DNA of 64,000 bases from Bolinopsis microptera (GCF_026151205.1 NC_087074.1:19264740-19328739), one strand, 5' to 3'. Numbered from the stretch's first letter, positions 12,084 through 27,000 are shown. Numbers and translations: made by a program. Notes: generated by a model from the sequence alone, not told the origin.

Positions 12084-15000
12084 CTAAATAGAGCTCTCTA
12101 GAGATTTGGAAAGATCTCTAGCTCTATATCTGTTGAGATGCCTCTGAATATCCTTAGTCTGATAAAGATCATGTAAAAGTTGTATGTCTTTTGTTTCCGG
12201 TAAAGTCCAGGCTGCGATGAAACAAGTAAGAAGCGCAGTCCCCACGGTAACCTGGGGTAAAGCATCTAAAATATCTGCGATGTAGTTGACATGTGGGGCC
12301 AATGTGGCCCCCAAACGGGACATTCCAAAACAAAGACCCACTACAAGGCCCCGGGCCGGAGTTGGGGCTAGCTCCACAGTTACAAGATACACCAGGGCAA
12401 ACAGAGCACTGGTGACTATTTTACCAATCAACAACAGCACAAAGTCGGAGTATTTGTTGCGAGCGATAAGACCGAAGGAGGAGGCAGCAGCAGCGAGGGT
12501 TACAATAAATAGGGCGTGACGGCGGGAGAGGCAACGAGCTAGGACTATACTGAGTAGAAATCCGGTAAGGTTGCTTCCGGCTGATATGAGGATTAGGGTA
12601 GAAACCGGGACTCCTAGATCCTTGGGACTCTGCTTGAAGAAGGCTTCGTAGTAACTCAGATAGTATGCCACTGCTGTTATAAACCTGGGTAAAATTCCAG
12701 TAAGTTAAATTATTAGACTCTCGATTAAAACTTTCATTCATACTGAATTGCTTAGTTCGCACGTTTTGTAGATTTTTACTGCCTCTCTCTAATCTTTATC
12801 CGCTGATTCTGAGATCTGAACCTGAGTTCCTCCGATAATAAGCCAAAAGATATAAATCATTATGACAATATATCACTTATGATTTGTTACCAAATGTAGA
12901 GCAGTGAGAGGACGGACTGTCTGTATTTCTTGTATCGGGGACCTCTCAGCACATCTTGTAAACTTTGGGTAGACTGAGATCTGTGAAAACGGTCGTTGGG
13001 AACACTTGCCACTTCCATCTTGATTATCTGAGTTAATAACGGGGGATTATAAACTTTCTTCATTCCACAAAACTCACTGAAATTCATCAGTTTAAACTGT
13101 AACTGTAAGTATTAATACGAATAGGATAGTTAAGTTGAAATCGATCGCTTGGTTATACGAATCAAGTTATATCGTTTGAAGATGTCAGAAGAAACTGCAA
13201 ATGACAGAGGAAAGTGCAAATCATGATACAGAGAAGTCTGCAGGTGCCAACCTTGGCGATAGATTTGATAAGGCTGCCATACTTCTCACGGTGGCGTTTT
13301 GTTGTACCACTGAAGGTCCACGCTGCACTCTCCACACCAAGACACAGGTTGGAGATGAGAAGGAGGAGAATTAACAGTGAGCTTATGAGGGCTTGTATCT
13401 GCCACCTGGGGGTGAGATATGAGCTGTCAAAATGTATACCTGGTATATTCTGAGAAGTGTTTACTAAGGGGTAACTAGGTAGGTAACCAGGTAGGTAACC
13501 AGGTAGGTAACTAGGTAGGTAACCAGGTAGGTAACTAGGTATGTAACTAGGTAGGTAGGTAGGTAGGTAACTAGGTAGGTAACTAGGTAACTAGGTAGGT
13601 AGGTAGGTAACTAGGTAGGTAACTAGGTAGGTAACTAGGTAGGTAACTAGGTATGTAACTAGGTAGGTAGGTAGGTAGGTAACTAGGTAGGTAGGTAGGC
13701 AGGTAACCAGGTAGGTAACTAGGTAGGTAACTAGGTAGGTAGGCAGGTAACCAGGTAGGTAACTAGGTAGGTAACTAGGTAGGTAACTAGGTAGGTAACT
13801 AGGTAGGTAACTAGGTAGGTAGGTAGGTAGGTAACTAGGTAGGTAGGTAGGTAGGTAGGTAGGTAACTAGGTAGGTAACTAGGTAGGTAACTAGGTAGGT
13901 AACTAGGTAGGTAGGTAGGTAGGTAACTAGGTAGGTAACTAGGTAGGTAACCAGGTAGGTAACTAGGTAGGTAGGTAGGTAGGTAACTAGGTAGGTAACT
14001 AGGTAGGTAACTAGGTAGGTAACTAGGTAGGTAACTAGGTAGGTAACTAGGTAGGTAACTAGGTAGGTAACTAGGTAGGTAGGTAGGTAGGTAACTAGGT
14101 AGGTAACTAGGTAGGTAACTAGGTAGGTAACTAGGTAGGTAGGTAGGTAGGTAGGTAGGTAGGTAACTAGGTAGGTAACTAGGTAGGTAACTAGGTAGGT
14201 AACTAGGTAGGTAACTAGGTAGGTAACTAGGTAGGTAACTAGGTAGGTAACTAGGTAGGTAGGTAGGTAACTAGGTAGGTAACTAGGTAGGTAACTAGGT
14301 AGGTAACTAGGTAGGTAGGTAGGTAGGTAACTAGGTAGGTAACTAGGTAGGTAACTAGGTAGGTAACTAGGTAGGTAACTAGGTAGGTAACTAGGTAGGT
14401 AACTAGGTAGGTAACTAGGTAGGTAGGTAGGTAGGTAACTAGGTAGGTAACTAGGTAGGTAACTAGGTAGGTAACTAGGTAGGTAACTAGGTAGGTAACC
14501 AGGTAGGTAACTAGGTAGGTAACTAGGTAGGTAGGTAGGTAGGTAACTAGGTAGGTAACCAGGTAGGTAACCAGGTAGGTAACCAGGTAGGTAACTAGGT
14601 AGGTAACTAGGTAGGTAGGTAGGTAGGTAACTAGGTAGGTAAGCAGGTAGGTAACTAGGTAGGTAGGTAGGTAGGTAACCAGGTAGGTAACTAGGTAGGT
14701 AACTAGGTAGGTAGGTAGGTAGGTAACTAGGTAAGGTAACTTAGGGGATGTATAAGTGTTCCTGCAAGTGATGTCAACTATGATGCAACGATTTAAAATT
14801 GGCCGTTTTTCAGAGGATTCTCAGAAAGTTGAGTCACTGTCAGTCACAATACACATCAAAATCAATCCAATCATTACCGGACCTGTTTGTGGGGAGTTCC
14901 GAGCCTTACACATACGACGTGGTCCTCTAATATGATTAACTAAGATCTCAACCGCCAATTCTAAACGGTGCACTATTATAGTTTGCACAAGATTTGTTGT

Positions 15001-18000
15001 GAATTGAACTATTGAACAATGAAGAAAGTTGTGTACTATAAGTATAATCAACGAACAGGATGCGTTAAATCTGAAGGAAAAAAAAGAAGTTAAATAACAT
15101 GAACCAGCAAAAGATAATTCTACTTTAAACATCTTCCCCACTTAAAATACTTAAATATGCAAAATCATATCAGCTATCTGAGTATCAAAGTAAGATACAT
15201 GTATTAGCTTACGTATGATGACGTAGGAGTCCGGCAAGGAGGAGCATTAGGACCATGGCAGGTCCCCACATAACAAAGTAGCTGAGAACACAGTAGCACC
15301 GTCTATCTGAATTGAACATGAGGAATACGGATATAATTCACGTAGCCATGTGTCTACGCGTACTGCATGACACTCTTGTTTCGGCGGTCGCGCGCTACTG
15401 CAAGCGAAAGGGCTCTGGTTAGAGCAACGGATATAAATAGAATGTTAAATTAAAATATAAAGCAACAGTTTGGTTAAATAATAATAATCTTTAGCAATAT
15501 CCTTTAACGGTTGTCATTCACAAGTTCATACGAAAACAAACTTACTTAATTTCAAACCTGCAGCCATGTTCGAATTGTAAACGATGACTATTTAGAAGTC
15601 TGATCTACTGATCTGGTAGGTACCTTATCTGAAGCTGACCTAATTTGAACCACCCTTATTTGAGCAAAATGCCATCTACCCTCAATTATGACCAGGAAAC
15701 GACCGAAATTTTGGTTCGGTTCGGGTTTCGACTGTTTTCGGCAAAAACTTTTTGGTTTGGTCGTTACCTAATCATAATTTTGTCTGCTCACATGATTACA
15801 GCTGCTCACTGTGTTCAATCCTTAGTTTCAATGAACGTTTTAAGTTCTCAATGGCACTAAAGTCTTGAATTAAATTCTTGGCACATGGTCCGCGGCGGTA
15901 ACACGACTCCTGTCCGACAGCGACATCTGTCCGACAGCGAAATCTGTCCGACCCAGGGTACCAGAAAAAATGTCCGAAATTGTGATCTGATTTCAATACG
16001 ACATATTTCCAATAGAAACATGATCTGAACTTTTACTTGCTAATTTGTATACGTAACATTTCCAATTTGAGATATGATCTGAGCCGTAGTTTACACCAGT
16101 ACCATAGTTTATTTTCATTTGATGTCGATAAATTGGACAATAGTTTAAATTTATATAAATTTTATATAAATTAATTCAATAAAATACAATATCAAAGAAT
16201 CAAATCTAAGGCATAGTCAAATTTCCAATAGCTTTTAGGAAATCCTTAAGGTTGCTGTAGTTGTTGTAATCATCTACAATTCTCTGAAGTTCACGAATCA
16301 CTAGTTGTCGATCGTACGTAGGCAATCTCCGAGTTTGCGTCCAGGGATAAACTGAAGATTGCAGGTTGCGATAACTGATCTCCATACCGCTGTCTTACTC
16401 ATGTAGGCTGTGTAGTGTGTCCTGTGATGTCATCGACACTCGACAGCTTGTTACAGCTTGTTAGTGTACAGCTAGCACGATCCTGTCCTCAAATAGTCAA
16501 TCACGTATCGATGGATCAGATCTCAATGGGTCACATCAGCATTAGAACAATGGGAGCAACGTCACGAGATTACCCGTGAGCTTGTGAAATACGAATGTGA
16601 ACCGAAATTACAATATGATCCGAAATTCGGACAGATGTCGCCAAAAACGACTCATGTCCGACAGTGACATCTGTCCGAAATCCCTAATTCGGCTGTCGGA
16701 CAGATGTCGCTGTCAGACAGATGTCGCCCAATCGTCGGCGGCCGTTCTTTGCTACAATCTCACACAGTTTGGTCTTGTCATACGTTGTATGACCCGCCGC
16801 GCACGAAGTGCGCGGCTCCCCCTGTATCGTCAGGACGATAAAGGGGGACCATAGTGAAACGACCGTGGGGGTCGCAACGTGATACAAGTTTGGTCCGCCC
16901 AATTTCAAAATTAGGGCTAATAGTTATAAGGTTGCGTAATTGAGTTTAGCCGAAAACTGAGTTCAATTGTTTAAAAAATATAAAACTTAACTACAAATCA
17001 CGGTCCATTTAGCTGTAGGAATATTCTACAGAATTAAAAAAACTTCTAAATTAATTAGCTCTTACCATGTTTGATGTTCGTGACGCGCGTTAGTCTTGGT
17101 CATATATGCACATGCATAGTTAAAACCTTCCTGTTTGTGTGATGATATCATGCTGATATCAATGTGCAATTACATTCCCCCCCCCCCCCCCCCCCGTATA
17201 TTTAAACCAATCAATCATTTGTTTTTAATTTTGTACCGCCTCTAGCGGCTCTTACTAAATCGCTCGCCCAAAAATTTCACGTGACTTTGGTTTTTTTGGT
17301 TTTGCAGCCGTACAAAACGGTTTTACATAAACCCTAATCCCAACCCTAACCCTAACCATAACCCCGAAGCTATCCATAATCTTAACCACAACCCTAACCC
17401 TAACCCGAGCCCTAAATAATCGAATTCACGTTTTACTAGCGTGTCACGTGACCAAAACGGTTTTTGCCCATAACTCTCCAGGGAAGCATTTTAACCCTAC
17501 GTCATGGGGGGTGATTCACTGATTCGGAATCAGCGTCCAAAAATACACCGATCCAGATCACGGTCATGCCTAAAGGGCCTTTTCACAAGAATTTTCTTAA
17601 AATTTGGGCGAGCGATTTAGTAGGAGCGGCCTCTAGCAGAAAAAATACTGCCCACCACACTTTGATGTTTATAGGTTACGTAATTAAACTTTGAATTACA
17701 ACCTTGTACCTTTGAGACTGCAAGATGGATTGACGGATTGTTTAATGCGGGGAAATATACCATAACAAATATTATTTGTAGTGTTAAATCTGATTGGGGA
17801 ATAGGGTAGCGCCCCAAATCAAGTCTAGATGTTATCTAACTTGATCATGATGGTATTAGTGTTGCATTAGCACCTTCGATTAGTTGGAGCGGCCCAGAGG
17901 TCTACAAATCCAATTCAATATTATACCTAAGCCGCTCTGTGTTGGTTTGAGACGACAACATCGATTAAGCTTGAGATTTTACCACGTCTTTCTGATTTCA

Positions 18001-21000
18001 CACCGATCGAACCATGTGATCTATTTCAAAGCTCTTATACAGTCAATTTTGGGAGTGACCCCAGAAAATTGATTGCAGCCGTAGTCGCTCTTTCAGATTT
18101 TAATAAAGGAACGCTTGCACCTGAAACCAGATAGTAACTTTTATCTCTGAAGTTCCTTTTTCGTTTAGTTAAGTCTAAATGCCTGCACTTTTATGGGAAT
18201 TGGGAATGAGAGTCATTCATTAATTTGTCTGTTGTGAACGCGTTTTACGAATTGAATATCGAGTTAAACTTTACCATTTAAAAGTTCTACAATTGCGATA
18301 TTCTTGTATTTTCTTTAATCTTTACGGGATATTATTTGATATAATAGTAACCACTTTATTACAATCTAACCATCGACTGCGTTTAAAAGACTTCACACCG
18401 GAAGATGTAAATACTCGATTGATTCTCAGCAACAGCATTACACTATTACAATATACTTTTCAAAATCTCTTTGCCGCATGTATTGGACGTCAGCTTGCAA
18501 AGGTTTTGTAGTTGAAATTTCCTGGGGGTCGAAGCTTATAGTGAGACTCTTCGCCCAAATACCCAGATTTATTGTACCGCCATACTTTGAGACATAGTTT
18601 TATAATAGTATCAATATCATCCCAATAAATTCCAACTTCAGGAATAAGGTACAATATAAACGATAGGCGTAGAAATTTCAACTACAAAAATGTTCACGAT
18701 TGTCAATGTCACTTATTATATAGTTGCATAAAAGTCACTTTAATTCAACCGAATTATTTCTTTCTAGGCGTCCGTAGTTCTGAGGAATTCTGAAGACACT
18801 ACACTACTACTAGTAGTAGTACTAGTACCACGTGTGCATTACTATTAAAAATGGTCCGAATTATGCATGTCTCAATCTAGATTGAAATTTGAACATTGTG
18901 CAAGAGTTGCAATATCCTACATTGCAGTTCATGGTCATGCGAATAGCGGAATAATAATATCCAATAAGGATTAATGGAACATACCGACTCCGACTGGGTT
19001 TAGAGTTATTTCAGGATTATTTGTCACCAACCTTGGAAGATTCTACCCCTGTTATTGTTATTATGAAGGGAGGTTGTCAATGAATGCAACGGCATCAACT
19101 TCTCGTGACTCATCACCATTGATGTCACTATTTACCCTATTTACTTTATCAGCTCGATGTATTCCAGTTTAAATTTGTTCGACTTCATGATCACCATTAA
19201 ATTTGAAACCACCCCTAGTTATATTTTCATTTTTATGAAAGGTAATTACTAATTAAACGTTATTGCAAAAAAATGTTTCGAGGCCACATCAAATAGTTCC
19301 TCGAAATAAAGTTTCGTCAAAGTAACTTTCTCCAAAGAAGTCTCACCTGGTCTAGAATATTCGATGGAGATGATGAAGGAGTGAATGTAATAGCCTCCAA
19401 AAAACACCCCATCGAAGAACCGTCCCAGTAAATATATCTCAATGAGAGGAGTAAATACAGTGAGGAGGGAGGAGATAAGAGCACCAACTAGTGACACCAC
19501 CACCGTGAACCTTCTTCCTTTCGTGTCCGATAGTATCCCCAGCAAACATCCTCCTGTACGTTTTGAATATCAAGATTTAGGGCTACCCAATAACTTGACG
19601 GGAGTATTTTCAATTTGAATATGAAATCGAGGAAATGCAACCTCACACGGAGCATGCGTTAAGGGGTCAGAATGAAAATGGTTGTGTTATAGACCCACAA
19701 ATTCATAGTAAATTCATAGTATTAATTCATAGTAACCCTCAATATTAGGCTGATGTGAAATCAGATTAAAGTGGTGCAGCGCATGTGTGCAAGCAAATTA
19801 ATCAATGATTTTTACCGTACAGAGGTGAGGATAGTTCATTATGAATATAAGTCACGTGTTTCTATAGCTGACATGATTAAATGTGTTTAATAGATCTGTA
19901 CCGGTACAATCATTCTGCGGTAAACTAACCCAGCAGACTACTGCTGTTCTTTGATGAATATTATTAATACCGCTTATAATGTGATCTCATGTAAATGGTA
20001 CCAGAAATATCAAATAAATCTTTGCAGATTTTTTGAATTTTATTTGCGACTAGACGCTTACGACTCTTTTAATGATGTGACGTAAGCATTTACAGATAAT
20101 ACTAAGTGCAAATGTTAAATCTTACCAACCGAATGAAGCACCAAGGAAGAAACATGAGCTTGCTAGTGGAAGGTTCAAGTCGAAGTGATCATCTTTACAT
20201 ACCAGCTTGAAGTAAACCAAAAAGTAGTTCTCGCTCCCGTTTTCTAACTTTACCTAAATTTATAAAATAATTTTACTTACAAATTTCATCAATCTTTATT
20301 TTAATTTTGCTGAAGTTGGCTCTTAATTGCACCATTATACAAAACAGGTAAGCAATTAAGAACGATATAAAGTCTCATGCTTTTAGCACTTGTCTGTAAA
20401 ACTTGCCCAGTCAAGTGTCAACCAATAACCATCCAATCAAATATCACGGCAAAGACACGTGTAACCCTTCATTATCATGTGCTTCATCCCACGAAGTCAA
20501 ATTATGATATTTTATTTTAAGTGTATTTCTCGCAAACTTTAATATAAATACTGATCTCATTAATATAACATTGCCGAGATTTAAAAGTCACAGGTAAACA
20601 AGCTGATTGTTAATTCTCGTCACGCTCATGTCGCTCATGTCGCTCATGTCGCCGAATGTTTGACATTTATTTGCTTTTAAGGATGAGTAACTCATTTTTC
20701 AAGCAAACTCTCTTACCAACGATACCTAACTAGGGGACCTTCCGAATACGAATCATTCATATTCTTCCAGGTCCATTAAGATATCGAATATATAAACATT
20801 CGAACAACAATTTGGTGCGTTTACAAATCTAATATTCAACTGTTTCCGAAAAGGGAGCTTTAATTTTTGTGGTGCAGTTGTCATGTATTAAACTGTCAGG
20901 TTAAATTGTAATTTAGTAAACACGAAAACTCTTGTACGGCACGACAATAAATCATGAGCAAATTCAAATTTTAAGGTGTTTCTACTTACTGCATATATAA

Positions 21001-24000
21001 TCATAACTTGGTACTACTATGTTTGGTATACTCGATAATAATGATGAAGGCGTTTCCATATAAAAACAGTTTGATATTTAATTTAAGTCTTCTTTTGATT
21101 GGTCGGCGTCGACAGTAAGCCTTCCTTAGTCCTTACGGTGGACTTTCTCCAACTCCTGCTGCCGGAGAGAGAGAGACTCCCAAATTTTATACCATAAATA
21201 TATTAAACATAGATATGTCTTGAAGTTCTGTTACCACCGCCACTGGTGCAACCCCGCCGGGTTAACGACGGAGAGACAGGGACTTCCAGGGGAGGTCATG
21301 GCCTACTACGTGCAACTCCTAGGAGTATGCAATGTTCCTGTAACGTCACTGTAGGCCGCTCTTCTATCGTTGTTTTGAGTGTCCGATCCAAAACCAAATC
21401 CTAGGGTACACGAGACGTGGAAGCCTGTGAGCGTGTTAGAGTCTGTTAAGTGTTAGAGTCCTAGGGTTACACGAGACGTGGTACTGGTAGCCTGTGAGCG
21501 TGTTAAATCCTGGGGTAACACGAGACATGGTAGCCTGTGAGCGTGTAGACCGCTCCTCTATCGTTGTTTTGAGTGTCCGATCCAAAACCAAATCCTGGGG
21601 TTACACGTCATGTGGGAGCCTGTGAGCGTGTTATAGTTTCCTGCGGAAGGTGTTATTTGCCTGTGGGAAAAGTGGTTATGCTGCGGTTCTAAGGTTAGTA
21701 GAGGCTATTAGAGCCTTTCCTTTGTTGTAGAGATGGCTAGTCCCTTCCTTTGCATAGGTTAGAAACACCCATGCACCTCCCGTTCGAGCCACCCACCCCA
21801 CACCGCGTGGAGGTTCGGTGAGGTTTTTCGTGGGGCATTTAATTTAAGTATTTAGTAGTCATATATTTGTTCGGTATTGTGGATCAGAAAAGTCGCTCCA
21901 GTCATACATTTAAGGAGGCATACACCAAACCTGTCCAGACCAAATGACCTCATAGGCAGTTCAGTGACCTTCTAGCGCACCGTTTCCACACCAAAAAAAA
22001 TTATTTTGAGAATACCTATTTTTGTAATCGAGTATTTCCTGGTTAAGAGTGCAATTTTCGGAAAAAATAATTTTTTGGTTGAGACGCTATAAGTTAATCA
22101 TTTCTTGAGGTATCGGGTTGAAATTTTGCTCGCCGTTTATTCACATCTATTTCAAGGTGTGTGTAAAATCTTGATATCGTATCTAAAAAGGCTGGTGTGT
22201 TATAAATTTTTTTCCCTACTCTTGCCGAAGGCAAAAAGATCGTAGGAAATAAGTAATCGGGTTTGGATATATAAAGTGGCCCGTTGGACCTGCGATGACG
22301 ACAAAAGTCTGCTCCTTCGCAATATAGACCACTCCCCTATAATTAAGTGTATAGGAAGCATCTGTTATGCTGCGCGCGACGCTAGCCATGTGTTAATTAA
22401 TTGCAGTGAAATTCCTCCTTCGCAAAGTTATTTTCCGCAATTTTCTGGATTCATTTATTGTTGATGCGCGGCGCTGCATTGGTCAAATAAATCGTCAATT
22501 TTTACCATGCACGAATCCCACTTATTTATAAAAAACATAGTATGTAAATATGGTGCACTTTTTTTCCAGTCACACTTTTCACTCAAAAGAATTAATGGTA
22601 CATGGTAGGGAAAATTGATCGTGCGTGGTTTAACCGCGGCGAAATTCTTGTTAAAGTCAAAAAGCTAAAATTGTCCTTTTCAGGCTTATCTTAACAAAAA
22701 GTCAGTCAGGGAAGATCGGATTGATTTGATGCTCGACATCAAATTGTTCTCTGAATTCTGGCGCAGTTTTTGATGCCCTCAAAAATGTTTTTACTCATTT
22801 ATCTTCAGATCTATTGGACCTCAAAGCCAAACAACAAATTTAGGCACATTTTTCGTTTTTAATATTTACTGATTTTTCTAAAATTTTGATAGGAATGTGC
22901 TAGTGACTTTTGAAGGGTGCAAAATAACCGCAACTAACACATTTATATATGAGTTATGAACAACAAAACACCCTAAAATGCTTCCCTTTGAAGTTATGGG
23001 AGAAAATGTGATTTTTTATCTGCAAAGCTTTTTTTCCCGAAAATTGCACTCTTAACCAGGAAATGCTCGATTACAAAAAATAGGTATTCTCAAAATGATT
23101 TTTTTTGGTGTGGAAACGGTGCGCTAGAAGATCACTGAACTGCCTATGAGGTCATTTGGTCTGGACGGCATAAACCACTGTTTTGGTGTATGCCCCCTTA
23201 AGTTTTAATCTGGACCCGTGGTGAGCTACAAGTTTGATTAATGAACAAATACCCGTCCAGCAAGTGCAACTAATCATTTGAACAAGGTTAGCTTATAAAG
23301 TTCAACTATTTCATCAACATTCAGCTACAATCTACATGGACACCCTTCCTCTCCCATTTATTACAGTATTCCAACATTGTCATTATATCTGTGTTAGCAC
23401 AACTCGTGTTAACATTGTTTACATTGTGTTTTACAATTTTATCAGTGTCGGTTGCTGTATCACCCGGTTAAATTAAAGGATGAGGGGACCTTAGAATTTA
23501 CTTCCAAATATTCGCGTTTAAGTCCTGTGAAAGTGTGTAGAATCAAAAAATACGCCGGACTGTGAAATCGATAATTCGTGCAATATCACGCCGCGCTCCT
23601 ATTGGCTGATAGCAATTTTGGGCTGTGACGTCACTTATGTGTTAAGACCAACGTGCGCGCGCACCCTTCGCTTGTGTCAGCATTTTGTTCTGTGCTGTTT
23701 TAATTACGTCGCGTCGTGTTACCTTTGGCGTTTGCGAGAGCGGTATCTTTGGTTGCACTGAATTAGTCAAGATCTAAGTTACGAATAATTCTCCTTGATA
23801 CTGATAGTTAAATGTAACTCAGAAAGGCTTTCTTGTAGTTGTAGTAGGTATTTCTATTTATAAATAGCTAAGATAAGTAGCATCCGCTAACTAAACCACA
23901 AACTGCTATTTTGTTTTGACTTGTTTGAAACCCGATATGGACACAATTAAAAATCGGCATATTTCTTCATACAAGAATAAAGATCTAAAAATCGATTGAA

Positions 24001-27000
24001 TGTATGATGTAGTAGAAGACATTTTACTAGCTGGCCCTTGGCGCCTCTAGTCCTATCTGAGTGCGCACGTGCGGTTTGACAATGCGGCGTGTACCAGCCT
24101 TTAGTTGTACACTCATTTATAATTTACCGTTTTAGTTTGCTGTGACTTGAGTGTAAAGCGTAACGAATGTGGATGTGTTCGTCTGCTATGCTTGGTATAA
24201 TATTGCTTGGTGTGATAGTTGCAAATCTTGCTTACGTTATAAGTAGTGTCACATAGTGAGTTAGAACTTAAAAGCTTGGTGCTTGGTGCTTGTCCGACTG
24301 GATTGAAGACATGCATTTCATACCTACCCGATCCATTTTTATTAGGACCGTGTTGTGTTGATATGACATGTTGATATATCAACTGTGGTACGATACAGGG
24401 AGTTGCTAGGTGTTACGTTGGGAGCTATAACTATACATAATTTACATGCCTTTCTGTGTGACTTCAATCTTATTTCAGGTGTATCTCGGCTCATGGTTAT
24501 CGTAGGGTGATAATTCTTTTTTCAACCGGTCATAAAAAGTCTCCTCTCCATTGGTTATAGGCTCGTTAGTATCGTAAATTGTTAATGTATTTTTAATTAG
24601 TAATTTAGTCGGCCCGCACGCTCATTTTACCTGTATTTCTATATGCGCGGATCAGAGCAACTCACATAATTGACGTCACAGGTTCAAATTGTTTTGGCGG
24701 GATATCTCGGCGCGCGAATGAAATACAACTTTGCGGATTTCACTAAAGTGGTTTATACGATTAATGTAATAAAAGGATTTGCACGAGAAAAAAACTTTTT
24801 CTAAGGTCCCCTCATCCTTTAATGATACTGTCACTGAATTTGGCCACATCTGTTTTGAGGATGAAACGAAAAATCCTGCTTTTGTGGAATTTATCCAGAT
24901 GTGAAAATGTTTCGAAAATATCCGTTTGAGGTATTTTTATTTGTTAACTTCCAAGGGACGCATATTAATTCATAAATCAAGCTTGAAATAGTTTATTGTT
25001 TTTCTACATCTCTATATTTATGACTAATAATCTGAAAACAATAAGCAATAACCATACTGTTCGGTGAAAAACTTAAATAAACTTATAGATACCCCAATTC
25101 CTAAATATAATAATAGCTATGATAATATCCATCAAAATTGATTGGATTCTAATTTTTTATGAATCAACTATACTAGTTATTTACCTTGATACTATTATCG
25201 GAAAATTGATGACACATTTTGATAAGACCTTAAGTTTTTAACATTTGTTTATCAAATTAATTAATGTTCCGTTGTCTTGTAATCAGGAACTTTTCCTCTT
25301 TTTACTACTGCAACCATCCCGCATTGCCGTCTTCTTCCCTGCTTTCCCGAAAATTTCCCGCTTCTTCCTTCCATCACTGCTCCCGTTCCTTCCCATACAC
25401 TGCCTCCTACATTTCCTCTTACAATTACAACCGTCAGTTTTTGAGCAGTCCACATAGCAGCCCTCCCAACAGGACACTTCCTTGGGTAGGTTGGTGAGGA
25501 CTCCGACTTGGCGCTTTTCAACCTGACAAATCTCCTTAGTTCCTTTCTCCGTCTCACAGCTCAGTCCACATTTCTCACCAAATGGACAGCAAGGAGCTAG
25601 CCCGATTGTCCTTTGAATCTGTTCCCATTTTCTACTGATGGTTGCATTAAGAGGTATTTTATCTTCGCACCCTGCTGGCATGTTGACATCCCCCTTAAAA
25701 TCACAAACTACCTCCCCACCAACTGTACCCATCTTGGAGTCATCGTAAGGACAGGAGCAAGTGAAATCCTCAACAGGTCGGCCTAGATCCTTTCTCAGTT
25801 CGCCTCTGAAGCAGGAGGGAAAATAAGGAGGGTCCATAGTCACGTGATACTTATACCTCCCGCTGTCGTCGTATCTCCCACCACACTTGTCCAGATCTAT
25901 CCGAGTCAGCTGTCGACCATTCTCTGCGATAGGACCAAATATCGGTATCCCGTCCAGAGCTACCCCGTATATAGGGGATTCCCCTCCACAAACAGGCATC
26001 TGTACACAGGGAGAATATTGGCGGTAGTGGTAGGTGTTATCCGGAGCTGTGGTACCCCTACACACATCAAACTCCTCACGTTCAGAAGCGTAGAAACAAC
26101 CTTTACCAGTCTGCCACCAGCTGTAAATATAGGCTCCTGACACTGAAATTCCAATAGGACCCGAGGGTAGACAGGTCAACTCCTTCCCTTCAGCTCTCAT
26201 TATGGGTTCTTTGAACATTGTGTAAGAGTTCCAGCTCTCCCGAACGGGGTCGGCAAATCTTCCAAAAGCGTGTGATGGCACACCGTTCGTAGTCACTGTT
26301 ACCGAGCCATCTTCGTTGTCAACAGCGAACAGCTGACTTTGTAATTTGGCCCCGCTTGGAGATGTCTTAGGAACAAAACTTGCAAGTTCTTTGTCAGTGA
26401 GGCTCAGTGCTGGCCCTAGTAGAGAAAGCAGGGTAAGACAAACAACCAGCAACATATTTCTAAAAATATGAGGCTACTTCCGGTCTGAGTAGACAGCAGC
26501 ACCAAATGTTTGTGCCACGTGACCGTGACTGTATTGGGCTATGCCACGTCAGGCGGGAGTGACGATGCGGTGAATTTGGTAGGTGTCAGGGATTACTGGG
26601 CTACTCTTGTAATATTATAGTACTAACCGGTTGCATTTGCCATCATTATTCGACTGAAATTCCGAAATCAGTCACCACTCCTGTTACCTTACTCGGGAAT
26701 ATTATAGCGGGTTAATTTATGACTGGGAAAATTAATGACCGGGAAAAATATGGCGGAATTTTCCAAAACCCACCAAGCATCAAAATGTATTACTATTAGT
26801 TTACCTTACTCGGGAACATTATAGCGGGTTAATTTATGACTGGGAAAATTAATGACCGGGAAAAATATGGCGGAATTTTCCAAAAACCACCACTTTATCC
26901 CAGTCATAATATTCCCGAGTAAGGTAATTCCACTTAAAGGTAGCAATCTCGATTATTAAAGAGCTGTTCTCGAGTCTCCAATTTAACTTCAATATCCCGA

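Noticed and set aside
13214-13453. Plus-strand frame over a transporter exon
   Set aside because: Antisense shadow of the SLC22-like exon 13252-13439.
16768-16890. tRNA or hammerhead ribozyme
   Set aside because: No A/B box, no cloverleaf of proper size; a CTGACGA string on the minus strand lacks the following stem and GAAA.
17340-17420. True chromosome end
   Set aside because: The ccctaa tracts are short, interrupted and sit inside a MITE present three times in the window.
24113-24382. Minus-strand 89-residue frame
   Set aside because: Lies inside the TTAA-flanked element 23477-24818 and has no transposase-like features.
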